11,395 nt of DNA from Desulfobacterales bacterium. Lineage in GTDB: Bacteria > Desulfobacterota > Desulfobacteria > Desulfobacterales > 4be13. The translations under genes and the position numbers were made by a program. The stretch is from the NCBI GenBank assembly GCA_029934695.1, contig JAOZLU010000182.1:1-11395 (forward strand), in the 5' to 3' direction. Position 1 is the stretch's first letter; each line of letters opens with the position of its first letter. Shown here in pieces: positions 1-6,517 of the stretch. A model generated the notes under the pieces. It saw only the letters and a program-made list of their open reading frames with translations. It searched no databases and was not told the origin of the DNA.

Positions 1-70
1 ATCAATCATCAAATATCAATCATCAAATATCAATCATCAAATATCAATCATCAAACATCGAACATCAAAC
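1..70. repeat. Tandem 14-bp (2 x 7 bp) repeat array at the 3' end of nadK
   Basis: Five consecutive 14-bp units are seen: three identical ATCAATCATCAAAT units (1-42), then two variants (43-56 and 57-70). Each unit is two heptamers of the ATCAAAY type. The array may continue beyond the left edge. The nadK stop codon (65-67, minus strand) lies inside the last unit. Read on the minus strand each heptamer carries a TGA, and since 7 is not a multiple of 3 this puts stops in all three frames. A related heptamer array occurs at 5642-5692. The repeat is certain; a function is not. Confidence 0.9.
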
Positions 71-919
71 TCGACACCCGCTCCACCTCAGTTTTGCTTT
101 CAGAACATCAAAATAGTGCTGGTCCGGCATGGTTATCATCTGAATGGGATGCGGTCCTTTCCGGGCAATGATGGTATCCCGCTCATCTATCTCAAGCCCT
201 GCCTGTCCGTCAAAGGTCAGCATGATATCCGAAGCTTTTTCAGCAAGCTGCATTTTGATACAGGCTGAGTCCGGAACTATCAGAGGCCGGTTGGTCAGGG
301 TAAACGGGCAGATGGGTGTCATAATGATTCCGGGTACCGCAGGGTGGACAATCGGGCCCCCGGCTGCAAGCGCATAAGCGGTTGAGCCTGTGGGCGTGGA
401 AATAATCAGTCCGTCTGCCTTGTATGTGGTCAGATAATGATCATTGATATAGGTTTTTATGTGGGCCAGCCTTGCAAGCGCACCCTTGTTAATCACCACA
501 TCATTTAATACGGTTTCACTTACAAATTCCTTTCCCTCCCGGATCACTTTGACCAGAAGGCGCATTCTGGATTTCGTGACAAATTTGTTGTTCAAAATGG
601 CTTCCGCTGCAAAATACAGGCCGTCTTCTGTGCTTTCGGCCAGAAAGCCGACTTCACCGAACTTGATGCCAAGAATCGGGATATCCTGATCACCTATCCA
701 GCGGACCGCGCTTAAAAATGTCCCGTCTCCTCCGAGTACAAAAATGCAAAACAGATCAGACGGCGCGGAAGGAGGGGGGTTGTTTAAAATTCTGGAGCTT
801 GGCAACGCGCTTTTTTTTCTGAAAACATCAATCCCTTTTGAACGCAGCCAACTTTCAAATTCATCTGCTTTCCTTTTTGCCTCAGCATCTATTTTTACGA
901 CCAAACCTACCTTTTTCAA
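65..919 (-). CDS. nadK: NAD kinase (ATP-NAD kinase, PpnK/NadK family)
   Basis: Cytosolic enzyme that phosphorylates NAD to NADP, the cell's source of NADP(H). The 284-residue length fits the family. Visible signatures: GGDGT at residues 63-67 (nucleotide-binding and catalytic loop with the key Asp), GIKFGEVGFLAE at 84-95 (Lys where E. coli-type enzymes usually have Asn), LND at 138-140, DGLIISTPTGSTAY at 169-182 (the family's most diagnostic block), NRPLIVPDS at 210-218 and the C-terminal FDGQ at 236-239. The start is TTG at 917-919; AAAGGAG lies about 12 nt upstream, slightly long spacing, but the protein begins with the family-typical KKVGLVVK. The last codons (GCRV) run to the edge of the heptamer array, which supplies the TGA stop. 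It stands alone: the next minus-strand gene upstream is the tRNA about 1.05 kb away. A weak promoter-like pair (TTTTCA and a TATATC-like box) lies near 970-1000 but is not convincing. Confidence 0.96.
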   Translation of the reverse strand: MKKVGLVVKIDAEAKRKADEFESWLRSKGIDVFRKKSALPSSRILNNPPPSAPSDLFCIFVLGGDGTFLSAVRWIGDQDIPILGIKFGEVGFLAESTEDGLYFAAEAILNNKFVTKSRMRLLVKVIREGKEFVSETVLNDVVINKGALARLAHIKTYINDHYLTTYKADGLIISTPTGSTAYALAAGGPIVHPAVPGIIMTPICPFTLTNRPLIVPDSACIKMQLAEKASDIMLTFDGQAGLEIDERDTIIARKGPHPIQMITMPDQHYFDVLKAKLRWSGCRV

Positions 920-974
920 AGCAAAACCTGGCTCCTTTGTTATTCTGAAATTTTCAGGATGATATAAACTCGAC

Positions 975-1098
975 AGTGAAAAGCTGAAAACAGCCCTGCA
1001 GCATGCTGAGATTGTTCAGTGGGAACCGCTAATCCGAGAAATATCGGCTTCAGTAATTTCAGCAGGTTATGGGAGATTATGACCGTCGAGCATAAAAT
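975..1098. repeat. Interspersed palindromic element, copy A
   Basis: About 124 bp alignable by eye, with few gaps, to 6705-6830 in the same orientation. Shared blocks are AGTGAAAA near the left end, GCATGCTGA / ACATGCTGA, CAGTAATTTCAGCA (1051-1064), a GTCGAG motif and CATAAAAT at the right end. An internal hairpin is kept: the stretch around 1001-1017 pairs imperfectly with 1051-1068, and an inner CCGA/TCGG stem (1034-1037 with 1044-1047) replaces a different inner pair in copy B. Conserved folding with changed bases suggests structure matters. No open reading frame is evident. It lies in the gene-free region upstream of nadK. Confidence 0.7.
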
Positions 1099-1183
1099 AT
1101 CTGGCTAAAATCTGTGTGTATTATTTCAATTATACAAATATGCCACGGATACAGCAAGTGAAAAGTTGAAAAGCGGGAACGGT

Positions 1184-1249
1184 TTGTATTTTCATACCCC
1201 AGCGGGGTGTTACAGAAGGCAAAAGCCGTCTGTTTTCTCTATGATACAA
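1184..1249 (+). other. Candidate three-way-junction RNA or DNA fold, function unknown
   Basis: Three nested stems can be drawn directly. The outer stem pairs TTGTA (1184-1188) with TACAA (1245-1249), continued after a TTT bulge by TCAT (1192-1195) with ATGA (1241-1244). Inside it are hairpin 1, ACCCC-AGC-GGGGT (1196-1208), and hairpin 2, ACAGA (1212-1216) with TCTGT (1229-1233) enclosing GGC-AAAA-GCC. The core CCCCAGCGGGGT resembles a widespread type of interspersed bacterial repeat; that is recollection, not a database hit. It matches no riboswitch I recognise and has no T-tract. Strand is arbitrary, because the fold exists on both strands apart from G-U pairs. Confidence 0.4.
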
Positions 1250-1281
1250 GACTGAAATTCCTTGAAAATGGCAACGGCGGG

Positions 1282-1462
1282 GGTAAGTACCCATATGCAT
1301 CAGGCTAAGATTGCCGGACGGGGTTTGCAACCCCGTCCGAAACCTTTGCTGGCGGGGATTGACGGAACATTGCGGACGGGATTGCAAACCCCGTCCGGCA
1401 GATTATGTATGAATAAAAACAGTTGGTTATGATCTTAGCTTGATGCTTATGGGGTAAGTACC
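1282..1462. repeat. Nested ~180-bp imperfect palindrome with two CGGACGGGGT palindromes
   Basis: Outer arms 1282-1311 and 1432-1462 are near-perfect inverse copies; for example GCATCAGGCTAAGAT (1298-1311 region) pairs with ATCTTAGCTTGATGC (1432-1446) with one mismatch. Each arm ends in GGTAAGTACC, itself nearly palindromic. Between the arms sit two family palindromes, 1315-1339 (arms CGGACGGGGT and ACCCCGTCCG, loop TTGCA) and 1373-1397 (left arm with one change, CGGACGGGAT). The whole block can fold as one long cruciform or as several small hairpins. It has the layout of a miniature mobile element, but no target-site duplication was found and no transposase is encoded here. Confidence 0.75.
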
Positions 1463-1496
1463 TGGCCATATATTTTCAGGTATCTGCATACGAGGA

Positions 1497-1573
1497 ACCG
1501 CAGATGAACACAGATAAACGCAGATGCCTGTCTGCCGCGGACTCATCCGCGTTCATCCGTGTTCATCCGCGGT
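1497..1573. repeat. Inverted repeat of the CAGATGAACACAGAT type
   Basis: Left arm 1497-1526 and right arm 1544-1573 are 30-bp inverse copies differing almost only by A versus G (CAGATG on the left, the complement of CATCCG on the right). Each arm is internally repetitive, built from GATGAACAC / GATAAACGC-like steps. This resembles a sequence type often seen between genes in environmental bacteria (general knowledge). It is not a gene; reading frames across it are artefacts of the repeat. Confidence 0.85.
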
Positions 1574-1925
1574 CTGTGAAAGCTGTTTTCCCAGAAAAAA
1601 ATCCCGGAAAACTTTTGGCCGGGTACTTAAAGGCGCACCTATGGCGTGTGCGATGGTTTACTGGGGAGAGAATTACAATATATTTATTGAATACGGTGCT
1701 GTGGCGGACCTGTCAGGGCTGATTGGTGCGGAAATAGGGCCGACAAAATCACAAATGAAGTTGCAATTTTGACAAAAAATACTTAGATTCAGAATAATTA
1801 ATAGAAATATAACCCGGCATTGGTGCTTTCGGAAAAAAATCCAATATTTTCTCAACTCTTTGTAATCATTGAATTATTTTATTATCAAAGTATTAGCGGA
1901 AGAGCACCAAGTTATTATTCAGAAC
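1574..1925. other. Gene-free stretch, nothing identified
   Basis: Two overlapping plus-strand frames run through 1574-1772, but their starts lie in the repeat at 1497-1573, no ribosome-binding site precedes an internal ATG, and no family is recognisable. One frame carries a non-repetitive tail ending GPTKSQMKLQF, which could be a decayed gene fragment, but I cannot support this. From 1773 the sequence is AT-rich, with an 8-bp inverted pair TTGGTGCT (1820-1827) / AGCACCAA (1903-1910). GGTACTTA at 1622-1629 echoes the arm ends of the 1282-1462 palindrome. Confidence 0.5.
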
Positions 1926-1959
1926 AAAAAAAGGGGAAACAGCATAAACCGAATCCCCT
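1926..1959 (-). terminator. Intrinsic terminator of the tRNA-Val transcript
   Basis: On the minus strand, 15 nt past the tRNA CCA end, AGGGGA (plus 1954-1959) pairs with TCCCC T (plus 1932-1937) across an imperfect stem, followed directly by a run of seven T (plus 1926-1932). Hairpin plus T-tract right behind a tRNA is the classical arrangement. Confidence 0.75.
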
Positions 1960-1973
1960 CCAATCTTTTTTTA

Positions 1974-2048
1974 TGGTAGGCACGATTGGATTTGAACCAA
2001 CGACTTCTACCGTGTCAGGGTAGCGCTCTCCCCCTGAGCTACGTGCCT
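1974..2048 (-). tRNA. tRNA-Val (anticodon GAC), CCA encoded
   Basis: A full 75-nt cloverleaf can be folded on the minus strand. The acceptor stem AGGCACG pairs with CGTGCCT (7 bp, perfect). The D arm is GCTC-AGGGGGA-GAGC. The anticodon arm is CTACC-CTGACAC-GGTAG, with anticodon GAC at plus 2014-2016. The variable loop is AAGTC. The T arm is GTTGG-TTCAAAT-CCAAT (one G-U pair), followed by discriminator A and genomic CCA at plus 1974-1976. Anticodon GAC reads valine GTC/GTT codons. It lies 137 bp downstream of the cysteine-rich small gene on the same strand and may have its own promoter (an AT-rich TATTAT-like stretch near 2065-2075), which I could not pair with a good -35 box. Confidence 0.97.
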
Positions 2049-2156
2049 GTAAAAAATCAGCTTCTTTATAATAAGCAACCAACCATGTTTCCCTGATCAG
2101 ATAAACCACTTTTTATTCTATTGTTATTTAAAAGTCAAGACCTTTTTTCATTTTTT

Positions 2157-2181
2157 TTCAGGCCGCCTTTTTTGGCCTGAA
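2157..2181. other. Perfect 8-bp hairpin behind the small cysteine-rich gene
   Basis: TTCAGGCC (2157-2164) and GGCCTGAA (2174-2181) form a perfect stem with a 9-nt loop, 4 nt past the stop codon of the small gene. On the minus strand the stem is followed by A's, not T's, so it is not a standard intrinsic terminator in that direction. It could protect the mRNA 3' end or act as a weak pause. The position suggests a transcript-end role (inference). Confidence 0.5.
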
Positions 2182-2185
2182 GCAG

Positions 2186-2383
2186 CTAAAAAACAAATCT
2201 GATGCTGTCATAAGATGACGTATCCTCCAGTATCTCGAATTGGTCATTCTGATAGCACTCGATGGCGCAACGCAGATTTAATGAACAAAACCGTTTACAG
2301 ATCGGATCTTTTAAATCGAAATCACCAAAACATCCCAAATGATCATCATGGACGACTTTTTTGTTTGCTGAATTTTTTTTCAT
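2186..2383 (-). CDS. Small cysteine-rich protein of unknown function (65 aa)
   Basis: I take this as a real gene. The ATG at 2381-2383 is preceded by AGGA with 6-nt spacing. It starts 28 bp behind the IMPase-family gene on the same strand, and the protein has a non-random cysteine pattern. Cysteines are at 18, 29, 33, 39 and 43 in the arrangement CFGDFD-x4-C-x3-C-x5-C-x3-C, with the block LGCFGDFDLKDPICKRFC followed by LRCAIE. Such spacing suggests a compact metal-binding (zinc or iron-sulfur) knuckle, but no known family can be named. There is no signal peptide or membrane segment; the N-terminus is lysine- and asparagine-rich. It probably shares a transcript with the upstream enzyme. A short conserved protein of Desulfobacterota is the likeliest identity (inference). 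Confidence 0.7.
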   Translation of the reverse strand: MKKNSANKKVVHDDHLGCFGDFDLKDPICKRFCSLNLRCAIECYQNDQFEILEDTSSYDSIRFVF

Positions 2384-2411
2384 TCCGCATCCTAATTTAA
2401 TTGGTTAATTC

Positions 2412-3191
2412 TTATTTTAATTTCAGTAACGAAATCATTTCATTATGAATTTTACCGTTGGTTGCCAGAATTTCCTTTTTATTCACCGTAAATGATCCCA
2501 TTGAAAAATCTGTTATGCTTGCGCCGGCTTCCTGTGCAATCTGAAAGCCTGCTGCCGTGTCCCAGGGATTGAGGTTCTGTTCCCAGAACCCGTCAAAACG
2601 TCCGCATGCCACAGAACAAAGATCAAGCGCGGCTGATCCGAGCCTTCGGACACCCCGTGAGGCTTTGAGGCAGTTGGAAAAGCGGGCAAGCAAAGGATCA
2701 AAAATATCCTTAAAATTATAAGGAAAACCTGTCACCAGCAGGCTTTCCGAAACAGTTGCCGAGTCTGAGACCTTTATGGGGCGGCCATTCAGTTCAGCGC
2801 CTTTCCCCTTCACAGCGGTAAAAAGCTCGCCCGCGACCGGGTTCAGAACGACCCCCATAACAATATCCCCTTTTAAGGCAAAGGCGATGGAAACAGAGAA
2901 AAGACCTAACTGATGTGCAAAATTTGTTGTACCGTCCAGAGGGTCAACGATCCACTGGCAGTCAGCAGTACCCTCATTCAAGCCGCTTTCCTCAGCCAGA
3001 ATGGCGTGATCCGGAAACGCTTTTCGGATCGTTTCAATTATCAATTTTTCTGATCCGATATCTGCTTGGGTAACAAGGTCAACAGCTCCTTTTTTGGTCA
3101 CTTCAAATGTTCCGCCAAAGTAAGACCTGAGACAATTTCCCCCCTGACAGGCAGCAGCAATACCGACTCTTTTTACAAGTTCCAAATCCAT
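2412..3191 (-). CDS. suhB: Inositol monophosphatase family protein (SuhB-like)
   Basis: Mg2+-dependent sugar/inositol phosphate phosphatase of the FIG superfamily; probable substrate inositol-1-phosphate or a related phosphate (the family is broad, so the exact substrate is uncertain). The 259-residue length is typical. All metal ligands are visible: EE at 67-68, the hallmark DPLDGTTNF at 83-91 and the C-terminal NPWDTAAG at 208-215 with Asp211. Substrate-side GxTxNPVAGELF-like features are at 113-124. Cytosolic, no signal peptide. The ATG at 3189-3191 has no clear Shine-Dalgarno sequence; a near-consensus promoter would place transcription start almost at the ATG, so a leaderless mRNA is possible. 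The cysteine-rich small gene follows 28 bp downstream. E. coli SuhB also joins rRNA antitermination complexes; whether this one does cannot be seen. Confidence 0.93.
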   Translation of the reverse strand: MDLELVKRVGIAAACQGGNCLRSYFGGTFEVTKKGAVDLVTQADIGSEKLIIETIRKAFPDHAILAEESGLNEGTADCQWIVDPLDGTTNFAHQLGLFSVSIAFALKGDIVMGVVLNPVAGELFTAVKGKGAELNGRPIKVSDSATVSESLLVTGFPYNFKDIFDPLLARFSNCLKASRGVRRLGSAALDLCSVACGRFDGFWEQNLNPWDTAAGFQIAQEAGASITDFSMGSFTVNKKEILATNGKIHNEMISLLKLK

Positions 3192-3201
3192 AAGATTTTC
3201 A

Positions 3202-3230
3202 ATTTCAGTTTACCATAATCCTTGTGTCAA
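3202..3230 (-). promoter_or_regulatory. Probable sigma-70 promoter of the IMPase-family gene
   Basis: On the minus strand a perfect -35 TTGACA (plus 3225-3230) is followed after exactly 17 bp by TGAAAT (plus 3202-3207), a 4-of-6 match to the -10 consensus. The ATG begins 10 nt further on, so the 5' leader would be only a few nucleotides. Between the boxes lies AAGGATTATG, whose ATG opens a three-codon frame (Met-Val-Asn-stop), probably coincidental. Confidence 0.45.
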
Positions 3231-3498
3231 AGAACAATTTGTCTGTCCTTTCAGGAGGATCAGGTGTTTTATCAATAAAATAAAAAGTTTGAGTATCTCC
3301 AATTATATTTGCAAAAATCCTGACAGCATTCCCCCTTGCTTTTGCGGACATGATTTCTGTCTTAAAATTCAGACAGGATAATATATGTTTTTTTCAGAGA
3401 TGTCAACAAAAGGCAGAAAATTTTCGTTCCCAGGCGGAGCCTGGGAACGAGTAACATATTGAATTTGCTAAAATGGCCGAAATGAAGATCAGTGCCGT
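3231..3498. other. Intergenic region between the helicase and IMPase-family genes
   Basis: No gene is seen. The left part is AT-rich and featureless apart from AGGAGGA at 3252-3258, which is not followed by a usable start. The right part holds the GTTCCCAGGC hairpin annotated separately, about 48 nt downstream of the helicase stop codon. Confidence 0.6.
3424..3450 (-). terminator. Hairpin behind the helicase gene, possible terminator or interspersed palindrome
   Basis: TCGTTCCCAGGC (3424-3435) and GCCTGGGAACGA (3439-3450) are a perfect 12-bp inverted repeat with a 3-nt loop. On the minus strand it stands 48 nt past the helicase stop and is followed by AAATTTTCT, a weak T-tract, so termination is plausible. 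The same GTTCCCAGGC palindrome type is a common interspersed repeat in environmental bacteria (recollection), so its position may be chance. A fragment similar to such repeats, GTTCCCACGAGC, occurs at 7094-7105. Confidence 0.5.
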
Positions 3499-5622
3499 TT
3501 ATAATTCATAAAAAGCGGCCACAGGATCACGCATAATCAGCTCAATCGCCTTTGCGGATGTTTCAGCAGCTTTAGGAAAAACATGGTCAAGCGCCCTGAT
3601 ATGTCTGAGATTGTCCGCAGTCCGGAGGATCAGCATGGCAAGGTTTCCCTCTGCCATTTCGGAAAATGGGAGTACATCCTCCCAATCTGCTTCCGCGGCC
3701 CAGGCATAAATTGTGGCTGCCGGCCGCAAAAACAATGCCCTGGGTTCAAATCCCCGCAAAATCTTATGTTTTGCAAAGGGCCTCAGCCCCTCCTTCACCC
3801 GGTTCAGGGCACTGAGGAGCTTTTGAGGCACTACTTCCTTATCAGGTCTGTCATCTGATTCCTGCTCATTCACAAATGATGCAATAATGGCGGCAAGCAG
3901 AACAGGGTCAGATTCGGGGAAAAGCCCTAGCCTGAAACCCTCTGCGATCATAAGAGGCTGATCCACCCTCAGTTGGGATGCCCATACCCCGTCATGGGTC
4001 AGTTCCCCATCCTCCGTCACATATCCTGTCTCCTGCAGGAAATTGAAATGCTTCAGAAAATCCTTCCACAGATATTTGTGCTCATTTCCGATGAGGCGTT
4101 GCGCTTTCCTTTTTTTCTTTCCCTTCATAATCATATAGGTTGCAAAAGATTTTTTAAGCAGATCCTCAATCTGGTCAGGGGTGTGGGAAAGCAGCAGATT
4201 CAGCACCATGGAAAAATTGATTCTGATCTGGCTTAACACATAAGACGGGGGTGCTTTGACAAGCGTTGCAATGAGCCGTGTGTCCATAAATTTTCCGGGA
4301 ATTCCCACGGCAAATCCGATATTATCCATCCCTCTCCGGCCGGCCCTTCCGGTCATCTGATGAAATTCCGTGGGAGTCAGCGGCAGAAATTCCCTGCCAT
4401 TGAACCTGTCCGAATTGAAGAAAACAATGGTTCTGGCAGGAAAATTTACCCCCGCGGCCACAGTCGAGGTTGCAAACACCGCGTCCAGAAGCCCCTCTGT
4501 CATAAGGGTCTCAATGACCAGTTTCCATGCAGGCAGCTGTCCGCTGTGATGGGACCCGACAGCCAGATTTTCAAGCTCCTTCAGATGGCGGTGCCTTGCA
4601 ATATGTTCGCTCTGTCCGGCAAGTTCCTGAACCCTCTGACTGAGCCGGGCCTGTCGCTCCGGATCATCCAGTGAATTTTTCCCGCAGAACGTAAGGGATT
4701 TGTCACAGTCTGCCCGTGATTTAAGGAAAAATATGGCAGGAAGAAGATTGTATTTCTTCAAAACACGCAGGATATCCCCCACAGGCGGCAGACCTCTGCC
4801 AGGTGCGAGTACCGGGGCGTTTTTACTGGTGATATAGTTACTGACCTTTTTATAGAGCGTTGTTTTTTCCCCGGGCGCGTTTTCCGATAAAAGAGGAAGG
4901 AGCATTCCTGATGGGTGAAAAAAAAGGGGAAACAGGGGAACCGTCCTTTTGGTTTCTGTAATAACACTGCATTCTTTTGAGCGTATGGTCGCCAGCCATC
5001 CCGCAATCTGGTCCGCATTTCCGATGGTTGCAGAAAGCATCAGGAGCGGTATCCGGGCCGGAAGATAGATCATGATCTCCTCCCATACAACACCCCTGTC
5101 TTCATCCCCCAAAAAATGGGCTTCATCCAGAATCACGAAATCTGTGGACAGGTCTTTTCCCTCATGCATGGCATCATATAACTGATTCCGAAGGATTTCG
5201 GTGGTTCCGACGATGACAGGTGCGTCAGGGTTTTCCTTTCTGTCACCAGTTAAAATGCCGACATTGCCCGTCCCGAATATTTCTCCGAATTCTGCATATT
5301 TTGAATTGGTTAACGCCTTTAAAGGGGAGGCATACCAGGATTTTCCATCTTTTTCCAGTATTCGGGCGATGGCTTTTTCCGCTATCCAGGTCTTTCCCGC
5401 ACCGGTGGGTGCTGTGACAAGACAGTCTGCCCGTTCAATAGCGGAAATCGCTTCCAACTGGAAATCATCCGGTTTGAACGCTCCCTGTTCAGGCACACCG
5501 ATGGATGCAAACACCTTTTTCAGCCTGGCATCCGCACCGGGCTTCATTTTCAGGACGTTCTCTTTTGATTTATTGCTGAAACGGCGCTTTGGCCGTCTTA
5601 TGGGATATTTTTTTTTTTGCAT
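3499..5622 (-). CDS. Ski2-like DEAH-box helicase (superfamily II)
   Basis: ATP-dependent RNA (possibly DNA) helicase related to the Ski2/Mtr4/Hel308 group. Residues are numbered from the ATG at 5620-5622 (707 aa). Motifs: Q-like DDFQLEA 52-58, Walker A APTGAGKT 71-78, TTEIL 140-144, motif II DEAH 166-169, motif III SAT 197-199, HHSGQLP 358-364, ATSTVAAGVNFP 384-395, motif VI QMTGRAGRRG 422-431. The last 150 residues are helical and resemble the DSHCT-type C-terminal domain of Ski2 helicases, ending in a RTADNLRHI-type helix. A lysine/arginine-rich N-terminus (KKKYPIRRPKRRF) could contact nucleic acid. I choose Met at 5622 because GAGG lies just upstream (short spacing) and the longer frame to 5682 would translate the heptamer repeat. 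It lies 70 bp behind the CooC-like gene on the same strand; a shared transcript is plausible. The target is unknown. Confidence 0.93.
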   Translation of the reverse strand: MQKKKYPIRRPKRRFSNKSKENVLKMKPGADARLKKVFASIGVPEQGAFKPDDFQLEAISAIERADCLVTAPTGAGKTWIAEKAIARILEKDGKSWYASPLKALTNSKYAEFGEIFGTGNVGILTGDRKENPDAPVIVGTTEILRNQLYDAMHEGKDLSTDFVILDEAHFLGDEDRGVVWEEIMIYLPARIPLLMLSATIGNADQIAGWLATIRSKECSVITETKRTVPLFPLFFHPSGMLLPLLSENAPGEKTTLYKKVSNYITSKNAPVLAPGRGLPPVGDILRVLKKYNLLPAIFFLKSRADCDKSLTFCGKNSLDDPERQARLSQRVQELAGQSEHIARHRHLKELENLAVGSHHSGQLPAWKLVIETLMTEGLLDAVFATSTVAAGVNFPARTIVFFNSDRFNGREFLPLTPTEFHQMTGRAGRRGMDNIGFAVGIPGKFMDTRLIATLVKAPPSYVLSQIRINFSMVLNLLLSHTPDQIEDLLKKSFATYMIMKGKKKRKAQRLIGNEHKYLWKDFLKHFNFLQETGYVTEDGELTHDGVWASQLRVDQPLMIAEGFRLGLFPESDPVLLAAIIASFVNEQESDDRPDKEVVPQKLLSALNRVKEGLRPFAKHKILRGFEPRALFLRPAATIYAWAAEADWEDVLPFSEMAEGNLAMLILRTADNLRHIRALDHVFPKAAETSAKAIELIMRDPVAAFYEL

Positions 5623-5641
5623 GTCCTCACTTGATGTTTGA

Positions 5642-5692
5642 TGTTTGATGTTTGACATTTGATGTCCAACATCAAACATCAAATATCAAACA
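5642..5692. repeat. Heptamer array forming a 24-bp imperfect inverted repeat
   Basis: Left arm 5642-5665 consists of TTTGATG-type heptamers and right arm 5669-5692 of the complementary CATCAAA-type heptamers; the arms differ at 3 of 24 positions and are separated by CCA. The right arm abuts the stop codon (5693-5695) of the CooC-like gene, and the array fills most of the 70-bp gap before the helicase start. It shares its unit with the array at 1-70. In the minus-strand mRNA it would form a long hairpin between two cistrons, with possible effects on coupling or mRNA processing (inference). Confidence 0.85.
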
Positions 5693-6448
5693 CTATAGCC
5701 GGGTGATCATCTTTTCAACTTCCGCTTTTGTCGGTGAATCTGTGTCAAAAGGGGATATCCCGGCCAAATCCGCCTCAATCAGGGCGTCAGCATAAGGGAG
5801 AAACCCGAGGAATTCAAAGTCCGGCAGGTGCTTTTTCAAAAACGCCTCATCTTTGCTGCTGCGTATTTTGTTTCCGATCACAGCAATATGATTCAGCCCG
5901 ATTTCATACGCAAGCTTTCTGATGTTGCCTGCTGTGTCAATACTGCGCCGGCCCGGTTCAACCACAATAAGAAGCTTGTCAACCGCCTGGGCGGTTGCTC
6001 TGCCCAGATGTTCAATCCCTGCTTCCATATCCATGACCACCACTTCATCCCTTGCAAGCACAATATGTGTCACAAGCACTTTTAAAAGGGTGCTTTCCGG
6101 ACATATACATCCGGATCCCCCTTTTTTGACCCCTCCCAGCCGCATGAGCTTGATATTGTCAAGTTTTACCGACAGGGCATCCGGAAGGTCATCCACCTTG
6201 GGGTTCAGTTTGAAAAAGCCGCCTATGGTCCCCGGTTTTACCTCTGTCCTTTCAAAAATGAGGTCTTTCATTTCCGAAATAGGCGTTATTTTATCAGAAT
6301 CGGCAATTCCGAGTGCTGTTGCAAAATTTGCATCCGGGTCCGCATCAATTGCAAGAACATGCTTTCCCTGTTTATTCAGTGTCCGCACCAAAAGTGCTGA
6401 AAATGTTGTCTTACCAACACCTCCTTTGCCGCTCACTGCCAGTTTCAT
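5693..6448 (-). CDS. cooC: CooC-like P-loop ATPase, CO dehydrogenase/acetyl-CoA synthase maturation
   Basis: Member of the MinD/Mrp/CooC group of deviant-Walker-A ATPases. CooC/AcsF proteins use ATP-driven dimerisation to help insert nickel into the C-cluster of CO dehydrogenase or mature acetyl-CoA synthase. The 251 residues begin at once with GKGGVGKTT (7-15), including the signature Lys of the deviant Walker A. DADPDAN (35-41) is the switch/Walker A' region, GSGCICPE at 112-119 holds the CxC pair (Cys114, Cys116) that binds metal in CooC, and VVVMDMEAGIEHLGR (136-150) is the Walker B/switch II region, with the EAGIEH typical of CooC-type proteins. The ATG at 6446-6448 is preceded by AAAGGA with 7-nt spacing. 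Cytosolic. No CODH subunit lies in the window, so the partner is inferred. A dyad overlapping its probable promoter suggests regulation. Confidence 0.9.
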   Translation of the reverse strand: MKLAVSGKGGVGKTTFSALLVRTLNKQGKHVLAIDADPDANFATALGIADSDKITPISEMKDLIFERTEVKPGTIGGFFKLNPKVDDLPDALSVKLDNIKLMRLGGVKKGGSGCICPESTLLKVLVTHIVLARDEVVVMDMEAGIEHLGRATAQAVDKLLIVVEPGRRSIDTAGNIRKLAYEIGLNHIAVIGNKIRSSKDEAFLKKHLPDFEFLGFLPYADALIEADLAGISPFDTDSPTKAEVEKMITRL

Positions 6449-6488
6449 TCCTGTATCCTTTCAATTTAAATGTCACAAACTGAAATAT

Positions 6489-6517
6489 ATGTTATCATTT
6501 CCTTGACCAAAAATCAA
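6489..6517 (-). promoter_or_regulatory. Probable promoter of the cooC-like gene
   Basis: Minus-strand TTGATT (plus 6512-6517) and TAACAT (plus 6489-6494) are separated by 17 bp; each matches 4 of 6 consensus bases. They are about 40-65 bp upstream of the ATG, leaving a normal leader with the AAAGGA ribosome-binding site. The 6492-6528 dyad covers the -35 box and most of the spacer. Confidence 0.4.

Noticed and set aside
1130..1387. 85-codon minus-strand frame
   Set aside because: It crosses the structured element and palindromes; composition and content are those of repeats, with no ribosome-binding site or recognisable protein.
1524..1772. Plus-strand 82-codon frame ending in GPTKSQMKLQF
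   Set aside because: The first half is translated repeat (1497-1573). No internal start has a ribosome-binding site and no homologous family is recognised; at most a decayed fragment.
1915..2109. 64-codon minus-strand frame over the tRNA
   Set aside because: It runs through the complete tRNA-Val cloverleaf, which explains the sequence.
5623..5682. 20-residue N-terminal extension of the helicase
   Set aside because: It would translate the heptamer inverted repeat; there is no ribosome-binding site before 5682, whereas GAGG precedes the ATG at 5622.
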